DNA of 17,949 bases from JANJUB01 sp964586225 (lineage in GTDB: Bacteria; Armatimonadota; Fimbriimonadia; Fimbriimonadales; Fimbriimonadaceae). Below, piece by piece: positions 1 through 6,018 of the stretch. The translations under genes were made by a program, and so were the position numbers. Position 1 is the first letter of the stretch. The number at the start of each line of letters is the position of its first letter. A model generated the notes under the pieces. The model was not told the origin of the DNA. It worked only from the letters and a program-made list of their open reading frames with translations, and ran no database searches. The stretch is from the NCBI GenBank assembly GCA_964586225.1, contig CAZPHD010000058.1:1-17949 (forward strand), given 5' to 3'.

Positions 1-96
1 GCCTCCCGCCGGAACGGCACCGGCTCCATCGACACCCGGCCGCCCCCGATCTTGCCAACTGCTGTCCTGACCAATCTGCCGAATCCGCAGGCTCAC
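1..96 (-). CDS. pxpC: 5-oxoprolinase subunit C (biotin-dependent carboxyltransferase family), N-terminal part only
   Basis: Seen: a GTG start at 96-94 opens a frame with no stop to the left edge, giving 32 residues. They contain QDRGRPGVDGAG, which matches the QDxGRxGyxxxG signature near the N-terminus of PxpC/KipA proteins. The start overlaps the pxpA stop by four bases (GTGA, 93-96), a translational-coupling arrangement used repeatedly in this window. Known: PxpC acts with PxpA and PxpB in ATP-dependent cleavage of 5-oxoproline to glutamate. Inferred: this is the third gene of an ogt-pxpA-pxpC operon, with pxpB, if present, outside the window. The fragment is too short to tell PxpC from other members of the allophanate hydrolase subunit 2 family, but the pxpA neighbour favours PxpC. 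Confidence 0.75.
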   Translation of the reverse strand, partial: MSLRIRQIGQDSSWQDRGRPGVDGAGAVPAGG

Positions 97-737
97 GCGC
101 CAACCTCGTATCCCGCGTCAAACAGCGTCTTCCACACCAACTCGGCGAACGCCAGCGCATCGGGCGTATCTCCATGCAAACAAATCGAATCCACCTCCGA
201 GGCCAGGCAAAGCGTCTGGGCGGCGACCTCGGCGGGATCGGTCAGCACCGCCCCCGGCAACGAACGCGACCGCAGCGATCCGTCGGCCTCGTAAGCCCGA
301 TCCGCAAATCCCTCGCGAATCGTGGGCACCAAGAGCGAAGCCACCGGCAAAATCATGATCGGCACGCCCAACTCCGCCGCGATCTCCTCCGCCACCGAAC
401 GCGCCCACGCATCGCCCGCCACGATCTCGTTGTACCAAGCCCCGTGCGGCTTGACATAGCTGGGTTCAAACAACCGAACCTGCTTCCGCAAACTCGACCG
501 AAGAGCGTCCAGCGAATCCGGCGGCCGCGTGCGCCCCATCGTCTCCCGATTCGGATATCCCGGATGCGCCCCAATCCGAACCCCCTTCCGCTGGCATAGC
601 TCGATCGTCGACGCTGTCAACTCCCAAGAACCCGCGTGAACCCCACCGCACACATTCGCCGATGTCGCAAACTCCAGCAACGCCGCATCATTCGGAAAGC
701 CCTCGCCGATATCCACATTGAGATCAATCCGCCGCAC
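93..737 (-). CDS. pxpA: LamB/YcsF family protein, 5-oxoprolinase subunit A
   Basis: A 214-residue cytoplasmic protein. Seen: the family motifs occur in order: IDLNVDIGEGF at the N-terminus, SANVCGGVHAGS, IGAHPGYPNRETMGR, VKPHGAWYN, REGFADRAYEADGSLRSR and ICLHGDTPDAL near the end. These are the conserved blocks of the LamB/YcsF fold, whose characterised member PxpA is part of the ATP-dependent 5-oxoprolinase. The start is GTG (735-737), two bases after the ogt stop; it is chosen because the next codons already encode the conserved strand. The protein is shorter than the roughly 245-255 residues usual for the family, but no motif is missing. The VCGG in the second block, where ACGF is usual, is a small deviation. 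It lies between ogt and pxpC, overlapping pxpC by four bases. Confidence 0.9.
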   Translation of the reverse strand: MRRIDLNVDIGEGFPNDAALLEFATSANVCGGVHAGSWELTASTIELCQRKGVRIGAHPGYPNRETMGRTRPPDSLDALRSSLRKQVRLFEPSYVKPHGAWYNEIVAGDAWARSVAEEIAAELGVPIMILPVASLLVPTIREGFADRAYEADGSLRSRSLPGAVLTDPAEVAAQTLCLASEVDSICLHGDTPDALAFAELVWKTLFDAGYEVGA

Positions 738-739
738 CG

Positions 740-1264
740 CTAGAACAACCCCGCTTGACCCTGCTCAACCTCCAGCAGCCGTAGCTTGCGCCAAAGGCCA
801 CCGCCATAGCCCGTCAGCGAGCCATCGGCCCCGATCACCCGGTGGCAAGGAATGAGGATCGCCAGCCGGTTCGACCCATTCGCCATGCCGACTGCCCGGA
901 CCACATTGGGGTCGCCAAGCTGCTGCGCCAGTTCGCCATAGGTTCGCGTTTCGCCATAGGGAATCTCGCGCAAGAGCTGCCAGACCTTGAGCTGAAACGG
1001 CGTTCCGACCGGCTGCAGCGGCACCGTGAACTCGCGAAGCTGCCCCGCAAAGTACGCCTCGATCTCTCGCGCAAGGTCGTCGTGCAGCGGTTGGTGTTGC
1101 TCGTGAATCCGTGCCTTGGTGCTGCCAAGCAGACGCTCCCGCGACCATTGCTCGCGCCCGTCGTCCGTGAACTCGAACATCACGACCGACGCCTCGGTGA
1201 CATACGCGGCCATCGGCCCCACGGGAGTCTCAATAACGTGGCGCGCGAGAACCATCTTCGGCAT
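740..1264 (-). CDS. ogt: methylated-DNA--protein-cysteine S-methyltransferase
   Basis: A 174-residue suicide DNA repair protein that transfers alkyl groups from O6-alkylguanine to its own cysteine. Seen: the active-site motif IPCHRVIG with the acceptor at Cys140, the helix-turn-helix region with VVRAVGMANGSN (arginine finger at R123), and GYGGGLWRK after the active site. The N-terminal ribonuclease H-like domain covers about residues 6-80. The frame stays open upstream to 1477, but that part lies under the divergent LUD gene. The ATG at 1264 is therefore used, leaving 22 bases between the two start codons; a second ATG at 1255 is possible. The residue after the conserved SN is Arg (R133), where most family members have Pro. 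It is followed by pxpA after two bases and is probably co-transcribed with it, though no functional link between the two is known. Confidence 0.93.
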   Translation of the reverse strand: MPKMVLARHVIETPVGPMAAYVTEASVVMFEFTDDGREQWSRERLLGSTKARIHEQHQPLHDDLAREIEAYFAGQLREFTVPLQPVGTPFQLKVWQLLREIPYGETRTYGELAQQLGDPNVVRAVGMANGSNRLAILIPCHRVIGADGSLTGYGGGLWRKLRLLEVEQGQAGLF

Positions 1265-1286
1265 TGTATCCGCCACAATCGGAGGC

Positions 1287-1835
1287 ATGAGCGACCGCGA
1301 CGCGATCTTGAGCCGGCTGCGACCGCGTGAGCCTGGCCCCGCCCCCGGCACCAAAGCCGCGGTTCCCGCGCTTGAGGGCGACCTGTGGGAGGTCTTTGGC
1401 GAGCGGCTCGCCGAGCTGGGTGGGCGGCTGGTTTCTCTCACGGGTGAAGTCACTCTCGAATCCTTGGCCGCAGCCACCGAGCTTCATCTCAGCTCTATCG
1501 TGGGCGACGACTGGCCAGGCGATGTGTGGACCGCCCAAGTCGGCATCACCCGCGCCGACCTGGCGATTGCCGAGACCGGTTCGGTGCTGATCCGCTCCGG
1601 CCCAGGGCGGGCACGGCTGCATTCCCTCACGCCGCCCGTGCATGTCGTACTGGTGCATTCGATCGTGGCGCACCTCGAGGAGGCAATGCCGGAGTTCGCC
1701 CAAGATCGCCACGCCGTGCTGATCACCGGCCCCAGCCGAACCGCCGATATTGAGGGCGTGCTCGTGCGCGGCGTCCACGGCCCCGGCGAGTTGGTTGTGG
1801 TTCGGTGCTCCGAAACTCCCCCTCTCCGCGCGTGA
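1287..1835 (+). CDS. lutC: LUD-domain protein, LutC/YkgG family
   Basis: A 182-residue cytoplasmic protein. Seen: an N-terminal MSDRDAILSRLR helix typical of LutC/YkgG, then the LUD core with ITRADLAIAETGSVLI, LHSLTPPVHVVLVHSIV and ITGPSRTADIEGVLVRGVHG. The last block is the family signature. Known: LutC acts with the iron-sulfur proteins LutA and LutB in L-lactate oxidation. No lutA or lutB is in the window, so this may be a solo LUD protein, and the symbol denotes family only. A GGAGG at 1281-1285 sits one base before the ATG, close for a ribosome site, but the N-terminus fits the family. The last seven residues (ETPPLRA) are encoded inside a palindrome that continues past the stop, so the native C-terminus may have been altered by an inserted element. 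Confidence 0.85.
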   Translation: MSDRDAILSRLRPREPGPAPGTKAAVPALEGDLWEVFGERLAELGGRLVSLTGEVTLESLAAATELHLSSIVGDDWPGDVWTAQVGITRADLAIAETGSVLIRSGPGRARLHSLTPPVHVVLVHSIVAHLEEAMPEFAQDRHAVLITGPSRTADIEGVLVRGVHGPGELVVVRCSETPPLRA

Positions 1836-1854
1836 TCGTCTCGCGGGGAGGGGG
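1818..1854. repeat. 13-bp palindrome spanning the LUD gene stop codon
   Basis: Arms 1818-1830 (CCCCCTCTCCGCG) and 1842-1854 (CGCGGGGAGGGGG) pair over 13 bp with a single G-U pair, around an 11-base loop (1831-1841) that holds the TGA stop. There is no T-run on either side, so it is not a classical intrinsic terminator. It may be a REP-like palindromic element, an RNA end-stabiliser, or a structure that hides the G-rich segment just before the GTG at 1855. The hairpin is seen directly; its role is inferred. Confidence 0.7.
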
Positions 1855-2964
1855 GTGAGCGACATCCTCGGCAACCGCATCGGGCGCAACTCCACCGGAT
1901 ACCATCTGTATCCCACCTATCAGGAGTGGGACGTGCTCAACCGAATGACGCTCTTCGCGGGCGCAAGCACCGGCGCGGGCTACGCCTACCGAGCCGACGG
2001 CCAGCGCATCGAGAAGGTCGAAGGGGCCACTTACGTGTGGACAACCACCGGTCCGGGAAGCTCCATGGGTAACCCTTCGGGGCATTACGACGTCAATTAC
2101 GCAACGAACCAGCCGACTACGCGGTTCTTTTACGATGGGCAGATGGGATTTGAAGACGACTACAACCCGGCGGGGACGGTGACCCAGATCAACCGGTATG
2201 CGCTGGGTGCAAGAGGGATCGACCGGATCGCCCGGACGGAATCGGGGAATACCACCCTGGCCTACCCGCTGTATGACGGGCATGGCAACATGCGCGCCCT
2301 GCTGACTCGCGATGGCACGGAGTACGACACGGGGAACTGGAAGACCTATGATGTGTGGGGCTCCGTGCGTTCAGGAGGTTCTTCTGCCGATCCGAAGCAA
2401 GGGTATGTGGCTTCGATTGGACATGTCTCTGATGGTGAGAGTTCGCTCATCTACATGCGGGCGAGATATTACGAGCCTGCGACGGGGAGGTTCATTTCCG
2501 AAGATCCAGCGATGCACGGGCCCAACTGGTATGTTTACTGCGGTAACGAGCCAGTTCAGCGCAATGATCGAACGGGAAAGCATTGGAATCTTCAACCTAT
2601 TCAAGGAGGAGAGGGAGCATACGGCTGGTTTATTGCCGCTGGCTGGGTTTTTGTTGGCATGGCTATGGTGGCTGCCATTGTTCCGCTTAAGCACTCGCTT
2701 CCGATCCTGGTGACACTGCTAACCGTCGCCGCCATGAGTTTCACGACCGCGCTTGACTTTGCTGATGCGCGGGTTCCCTTGTACGCTAAAGGAATCGCGG
2801 CATGCGCAGTTTCGATGTCAATTATTGCCATACTTGCAACTGCAATGAATGCATCGAAAAGGACAGCGAGTGCTCTTGGCTACATCGCAGTTGGGCTGCA
2901 GATCGGTGTTGCTCTAATGCATCTTGCTGCCATTTACGGAGTGTATCTAGATTGGACAAATTGA
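1855..2964 (+). CDS. truncated RHS repeat-associated core protein with a membrane-spanning C-terminal tail (module 1)
   Basis: 369 residues from GTG 1855, the first start after the LUD stop. Seen: it begins inside a YD-repeat (DILGNRIGRN, then EWDVLNRMT and GYAYRADGQRIEKVEG), so it lacks the long N-terminal part of a full RHS protein. The core follows: FFYDGQMGFEDDYNP, ARGIDRIA, YPLYDGHGNMRALL, YDVWGSVRSG, SLIYMRARYYEPATGRFISEDP and the closing NEPVQRNDRTGK at about residue 240. Beyond this point the sequence is unrelated to module 2 and has about four hydrophobic stretches (such as WFIAAGWVFVGMAMVAAIV and SMSIIAILATAM), then ends LDWTN. Known: RHS cores form a shell, and variable tips behind them are often toxins. 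The tail here matches no nuclease or other toxin I recognise. The stop overlaps the next ORF by four bases. It could be an orphan remnant that is not secreted. Confidence 0.75.
   Translation: MSDILGNRIGRNSTGYHLYPTYQEWDVLNRMTLFAGASTGAGYAYRADGQRIEKVEGATYVWTTTGPGSSMGNPSGHYDVNYATNQPTTRFFYDGQMGFEDDYNPAGTVTQINRYALGARGIDRIARTESGNTTLAYPLYDGHGNMRALLTRDGTEYDTGNWKTYDVWGSVRSGGSSADPKQGYVASIGHVSDGESSLIYMRARYYEPATGRFISEDPAMHGPNWYVYCGNEPVQRNDRTGKHWNLQPIQGGEGAYGWFIAAGWVFVGMAMVAAIVPLKHSLPILVTLLTVAAMSFTTALDFADARVPLYAKGIAACAVSMSIIAILATAMNASKRTASALGYIAVGLQIGVALMHLAAIYGVYLDWTN
2128..2168 (+). repeat. 41-bp exact direct repeat, copy A
   Basis: The 41 bases encoding YDGQMGFEDDYNP and flanks are identical to 4716-4756. 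Such identity between segments that otherwise differ suggests recent duplication or gene conversion between RHS cores. One base before the repeat is missing in the downstream copy, and this breaks its frame. Confidence 0.9.
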
Positions 2965-3275
2965 AAGTAGTTTCAGTGACGGGATACGCCAGTTGTGTAC
3001 TGAGCCTCTACGTTGCCATGTTGTGGCCGCTGGCTACTACTGCTCGAGTTCTTGCTGTCGCTCTCACTCTCGGGATCACAGTAACGTCACTGTACGCATA
3101 CAGGCACTCTAAGCGACAATACTTGGAAGCCATAATGTATCTTTTGCTTGTGTCTGGATTTATCTTCAGATATGTCCCCTTCTTGTTTCTAGGCGGAGCA
3201 TGCGGTCTGTTTGCGCTGGTTGTCCGAGTTCGCACAGATGAACCGCTCAAAGCGTTCAAGGACCCTGGCTTGTGA
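2961..3275 (+). CDS. small multi-pass membrane protein coupled to RHS module 1 (possible partner or immunity protein)
   Basis: 104 residues if started at TTG 2961, which overlaps the RHS stop as TTGA (2961-2964). TTG 2952 in the same frame is an alternative, and the frame is open from 2802, where it overlaps the RHS tail. I do not recognise the family. Seen: about four hydrophobic segments (VLSLYVAMLWPLA; VLAVALTLGITVTSLYAY; AIMYLLLVSGFIF; YVPFLFLGGACGLFALVV) followed by a charged end (RVRTDEPLKAFKDPGL). The gene is AT-rich: 3121-3180 has 23 G+C in 60 bases. Context: small ORFs placed directly after RHS tips are commonly immunity proteins. That role here is inference from position and shape only; it could equally be a detached piece of another RHS tail. 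Its stop overlaps the next RHS ORF by four bases (GTGA). Confidence 0.5.
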   Translation: MKVVSVTGYASCVLSLYVAMLWPLATTARVLAVALTLGITVTSLYAYRHSKRQYLEAIMYLLLVSGFIFRYVPFLFLGGACGLFALVVRVRTDEPLKAFKDPGL

Positions 3276-4027
3276 TCCAGCGGTCGGGTCGCCGAGACTC
3301 TATTCGAACAGCGATGGGTGGCCTCGCGCGGGGCATCGACCGAATCTCGATCACCGAGAATAGCGCCACCACGCACGGCTATCCCATCTACGACGGCCAC
3401 GGCAACTGCCGCGCGATCCTCACCAAGAATGGAACGGATGACTACGCCACCGGCAACTGGCGCACCTACGACGTCTGGGGCTCGGTGCGTAGTGGCTCGG
3501 CTACGGGAGATCCGAAGAGCCGGTATGTCGCCTCGATCGGGCACGTCGCAGATGATGAGAGCTCGCTGATCTACATGCGGGCTAGGTATTATGAGTCGTC
3601 TACGGGGAGGTTCATCTCCGAAGATCCTGCAATGGACGGATGGAACTGGTTCGCATACGTTGAAAATGATCCACTTAACAAGCTTGACAGAGCAGGCCTA
3701 AGTTCAGACGACAGCTTTGATCCCGTGTATTCGTTCCGATCGCCGAAATGGTGGTCGACCTGGTGGTCAAGTGTTTCCACATTACCCTTACGGGTTCTGG
3801 GAATCATTTTTGCGATGGTCATAGCAAAACCTGTTGCAGCCCTGTTACAGGTCGTCGGACTTGGCCTTAGTGTACTGTACCTAGCAGTGCCAATCGTGAC
3901 CATGTACAGTTTTCGAATCTTGGCCTGGTGGTTCTACCTTTTTGGGGAGATGCCTGGTGGCGGCGCTATTCCTGACACGCCTGGCTACTCATGGGGCTTC
4001 TTCGATGAGGGGGTCGTGGGTAAGTGA
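3272..4027 (+). CDS. truncated RHS core protein with a membrane tail (module 2)
   Basis: 251 residues from GTG 3272, overlapping the preceding stop as GTGA. Seen: after about 20 residues of poor similarity to other RHS proteins, the core starts at ARGIDRIS. It continues through YPIYDGHGNCRAIL, YDVWGSVRSG, SLIYMRARYYESSTGRFISEDP and NDPLNKLDRAG (about residue 148). It therefore begins further downstream in the core than module 1 and lacks the YD-repeats. The tail differs from module 1: a Trp-rich stretch (KWWSTWWSS), two or three hydrophobic segments (LGIIFAMVIAKPVAALLQVV; LYLAVPIVTMYSF; ILAWWFYLFGE), then a soluble Gly/Pro/Asp-rich end. No toxin motif is recognised. The core is close to module 1 at the protein level. 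Being this short, it could be a displaced C-terminal cassette that becomes active only by recombination into a full-length rhs gene. Confidence 0.72.
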   Translation: MIQRSGRRDSIRTAMGGLARGIDRISITENSATTHGYPIYDGHGNCRAILTKNGTDDYATGNWRTYDVWGSVRSGSATGDPKSRYVASIGHVADDESSLIYMRARYYESSTGRFISEDPAMDGWNWFAYVENDPLNKLDRAGLSSDDSFDPVYSFRSPKWWSTWWSSVSTLPLRVLGIIFAMVIAKPVAALLQVVGLGLSVLYLAVPIVTMYSFRILAWWFYLFGEMPGGGAIPDTPGYSWGFFDEGVVGK

Positions 4028-4545
4028 TTGAGCTGATCGCCATTGTGACCTACCTGCCAATCTTGGTGGCTATGTTCAAACGGGATGCGCACGGACGCAG
4101 GTGTAGCACTTCACACTTTGCGTTCGTTATAAGCTTTCTTCTCACGCTGTGTGTTCCCGCGTTGCTTTCAGGATCCACCCCAAGCTCGTATCCATACTGG
4201 GCACTTGCCGCTGGCTCGTTCTCTTCACTTTGCATTGCCCTGTATATGGTGTCCCGCCGCCCATACGTGCCTATTTACTTGCGGAAGAAGGTCGACGCTA
4301 GGCTCCTCATCTTCGGATATTGCGCTGGTATGGCGGCATTCTTGTGCGTTTGTTACTTGGGGTTTTCCTTTATGCCAACAGATATGCTTGGCTTTGTTTG
4401 GTTACCTCTCGTGCTCGCTGTCGCGTTACAGAGTTTGACCGTTGCTGTGATTCTGCGCTATTGGTATCTAATCAACGTTCTTTCTGGCGCGTCCAGCTGC
4501 CAAACTCCGAGCGTCATAGAACGAATGGACACATCACGCTTCTAG
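4024..4545 (+). CDS. multi-pass membrane protein coupled to RHS module 2 (possible partner or immunity protein)
   Basis: 173 residues from GTG 4024, overlapping the module 2 stop as GTGA (4024-4027). Family not recognised. Seen: about five hydrophobic segments (such as LIAIVTYLPILVAMF; FAFVISFLLTLCVPALL; WALAAGSFSSLCIALYMV; LLIFGYCAGMAAFLCVCYLGF; FVWLPLVLAVALQSLTVAVIL), a basic loop RRPYVPIYLRKKVDAR between the third and fourth, and a polar C-terminus. Position and coupling mirror the small ORF after module 1, but the two show no obvious sequence similarity. Unrelated partners behind different tails is the pattern expected of polymorphic toxin/immunity pairs. It is followed two bases later by the third RHS remnant. 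The immunity role is inference. Confidence 0.55.
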   Translation: MIELIAIVTYLPILVAMFKRDAHGRRCSTSHFAFVISFLLTLCVPALLSGSTPSSYPYWALAAGSFSSLCIALYMVSRRPYVPIYLRKKVDARLLIFGYCAGMAAFLCVCYLGFSFMPTDMLGFVWLPLVLAVALQSLTVAVILRYWYLINVLSGASSCQTPSVIERMDTSRF

Positions 4546-4546
4546 C

Positions 4547-4778
4547 TTGCTCAATGGTATGACATTCTTTCCGGGCTTGCCAGGGGTTCCTATCCCTATC
4601 GCTCCGATGGTCAACGAATCGAAAAGGTGTACGGAGTCACGGTCACCTGGACCGGAGAACGAGAATCTGGCCACTACGACACGAATTGCGCGCATAACCG
4701 ACCCACGACGCGGTATTTTACGATGGGCAGATGGGATTTGAAGACGACTACAACCCTTCGGGCACCATCACGAAGTGA
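4547..4778 (+). pseudogene. decayed RHS core fragment (module 3)
   Basis: Seen: homology to module 1 starts two bases after the previous stop (LLNGMTFF, matching VLNRMTLF). It changes frame near 4585, continues as SYPYRSDGQRIEKVYG and CAHNRPTTRYF, changes frame again at 4714-4716, and resumes as YDGQMGFEDDYNPSGTITK before a TGA at 4776-4778. The second shift is visible at the base level: module 1 has CGGTTCTTTTACG and this copy CGGTATTTTACG, one base fewer. The fragment covers the part of the core that module 2 lacks. It cannot encode a working RHS protein and is most likely debris from duplication and deletion. Confidence 0.8.
4716..4756 (+). repeat. 41-bp exact direct repeat, copy B
   Basis: Identical to 2128-2168 in RHS module 1 and lies in the decayed third module. 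Together the two copies bracket about 2.6 kb containing the module 1 tail, all of module 2 and both partner ORFs. Homologous recombination between them could delete that interval. Confidence 0.9.
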
Positions 4779-4785
4779 GCAGCCT

Positions 4786-4836
4786 CTCAACTGTCGCAGG
4801 AGACGAGACATCCCTGCGCTACGAGAGCGTTAAGAA
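4786..4836 (+). pseudogene. possible further RHS core debris
   Basis: In the frame starting at 4793 the bases read VAGDETSL-RYESV. This resembles VADDESSLIYMRARYYESST of module 2 with about six residues missing. It follows the module 3 stop in another frame. The similarity is short and could be chance. If real, the RHS debris runs almost to the end of the convergent M23 gene. Confidence 0.35.
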
Positions 4837-4854
4837 GTCGCACGGGAAGCCAAC

Positions 4855-6009
4855 TTACAGCCAACTACGAGGATTCACGGCCTTGCCGTTCACATGCACC
4901 TCAAAGTGCAAGTGCGGACCCGTTGAGAGGCCCGTCGAACCCACCCTCGCAATCATCTCGCCGCGCTTGACCCGGGCACCGTTCCCCTTCAGAAGCGCCG
5001 AGCAGTGGGCATACAGCGTCGAAACCCCGCCGCCATGCGCCAACACAATCACCTTGCCGTAGCCGCGCATCGTCGTCGACGTAATCACCACCCCATCAGC
5101 GGCGGCAAGGATGGGCGTGCCCGATCGGGCGCCGATGTCAACGCCTTTGTGCATCCGCTTGTATTTCAAGATCGGGTGCATTCGCATGCCAAACCCACTT
5201 CCTAGTCGCCCTCCGGAAATAGGCATCAGCAAGCGACCGCTGGGCTTAGTCAAGCCCGCCGTGTTCTCAGGTTTGCGCATAAAGGAGGCAATCGTCGCTT
5301 CAATCGCGTTCTCCTCGGCATCAAGCTGCGCGATGAGCTTCTTGAGGTCGCCTTCCTTGCCGCGCAGTTGGACCATTAAGTGCTGCTGGTCGGCCTTAGA
5401 TTCTTTCAGGTCATGCTGCTGCGACTTCTGTCGGTTGAGCAACGAGGCGACGTGCTTGACCGTTGCGTCCTGGCGCTGCTTGCGCTGGGTGACCTTCGCT
5501 TGAAGCTCCTTCACCTCATCAAACAACTCCCGGTCCTTCTTGGCGACCCGTTCGAAAAGATAACGCCGCGAGGCAAGCTCGCCCATGTTGCGCGAACCCG
5601 TAAGCGCTGACAATAGCGACGCTTGGCCGCGGGTTCGCATCACTCGCAGTCGGCGACGGGCCTCTTCGGTGCGCGACTTCAGGCGCACGCCCAACACTTC
5701 CAACTCCTCCGCAAGTCGCTTTTGCTCCGCCCGAGTCTCGGTGAGCTGTCGGCCAGTAGCCACGAGCTCATCCTCTATCTTCTCAATTCGATTGTTAACG
5801 TCGGAGAGCGTGCCCTTGACGACCCGGATCTTGGTTCGGACCGCGCCCAACTCTCGCCTGGCCTTGTTCTTCTCGGCCTGAATCTCCTTTAGATCCGACT
5901 GCAGGCTCTTGACCTTGGACTGCGGATTGGCGGGCTTGGGCGCGGGCGTCTGCGCAACCGCGAAGCCCACCAACGCCAAGAATACGACTGCCGCCCAGCG
6001 CCTTCTCAT
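4855..6009 (-). CDS. periplasmic coiled-coil M23 (LytM) peptidase, EnvC-like murein hydrolase
   Basis: 384 residues from ATG 6009, which has AGGTGG five bases upstream; ATG 6012 and GTG 6018 are alternatives. Seen: a signal peptide (MRRRWAAVVFLALVGFAVA then Q), a long charged coiled coil over about residues 30-245, a Pro/Gly linker, then a LytM domain at about 255-384. The domain has GFGMRMHP, HKGVD (zinc ligands about H287 and D291), YAH (about H335) and HLHF (about H366 and H368). All expected metal and catalytic residues are present, whereas E. coli EnvC has a degenerate site. Known: M23 enzymes cleave peptide cross-links in peptidoglycan, and FtsEX controls coiled-coil hydrolases or activators in many bacteria. 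It directly follows ftsX, so FtsEX-gated wall cleavage at division is the likely role. Confidence 0.88.
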   Translation of the reverse strand: MRRRWAAVVFLALVGFAVAQTPAPKPANPQSKVKSLQSDLKEIQAEKNKARRELGAVRTKIRVVKGTLSDVNNRIEKIEDELVATGRQLTETRAEQKRLAEELEVLGVRLKSRTEEARRRLRVMRTRGQASLLSALTGSRNMGELASRRYLFERVAKKDRELFDEVKELQAKVTQRKQRQDATVKHVASLLNRQKSQQHDLKESKADQQHLMVQLRGKEGDLKKLIAQLDAEENAIEATIASFMRKPENTAGLTKPSGRLLMPISGGRLGSGFGMRMHPILKYKRMHKGVDIGARSGTPILAAADGVVITSTTMRGYGKVIVLAHGGGVSTLYAHCSALLKGNGARVKRGEMIARVGSTGLSTGPHLHFEVHVNGKAVNPRSWL

Positions 6010-6018
6010 CATCCCCAC

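Noticed and set aside
1265..1477. N-terminal extension of Ogt by 71 residues
   Set aside because: The extra part is Ser/Arg-rich, lies under the divergent LUD gene and is not part of the Ogt fold; the ATG at 1264 fits.
1230..1916. 228-residue minus-strand frame opposite the LUD gene
   Set aside because: The plus strand has the full LUD signature; this frame has none and overlaps the ogt start.
3008..3544. 178-residue minus-strand frame opposite the RHS partner and module 2
   Set aside because: Antisense to a recognisable RHS core and without motifs.
1855..4778. Transposon or insertion sequence carrying the RHS modules
   Set aside because: No transposase or integrase gene, no terminal inverted repeats and no target-site duplication are visible; the 41-bp direct repeat is RHS coding sequence.
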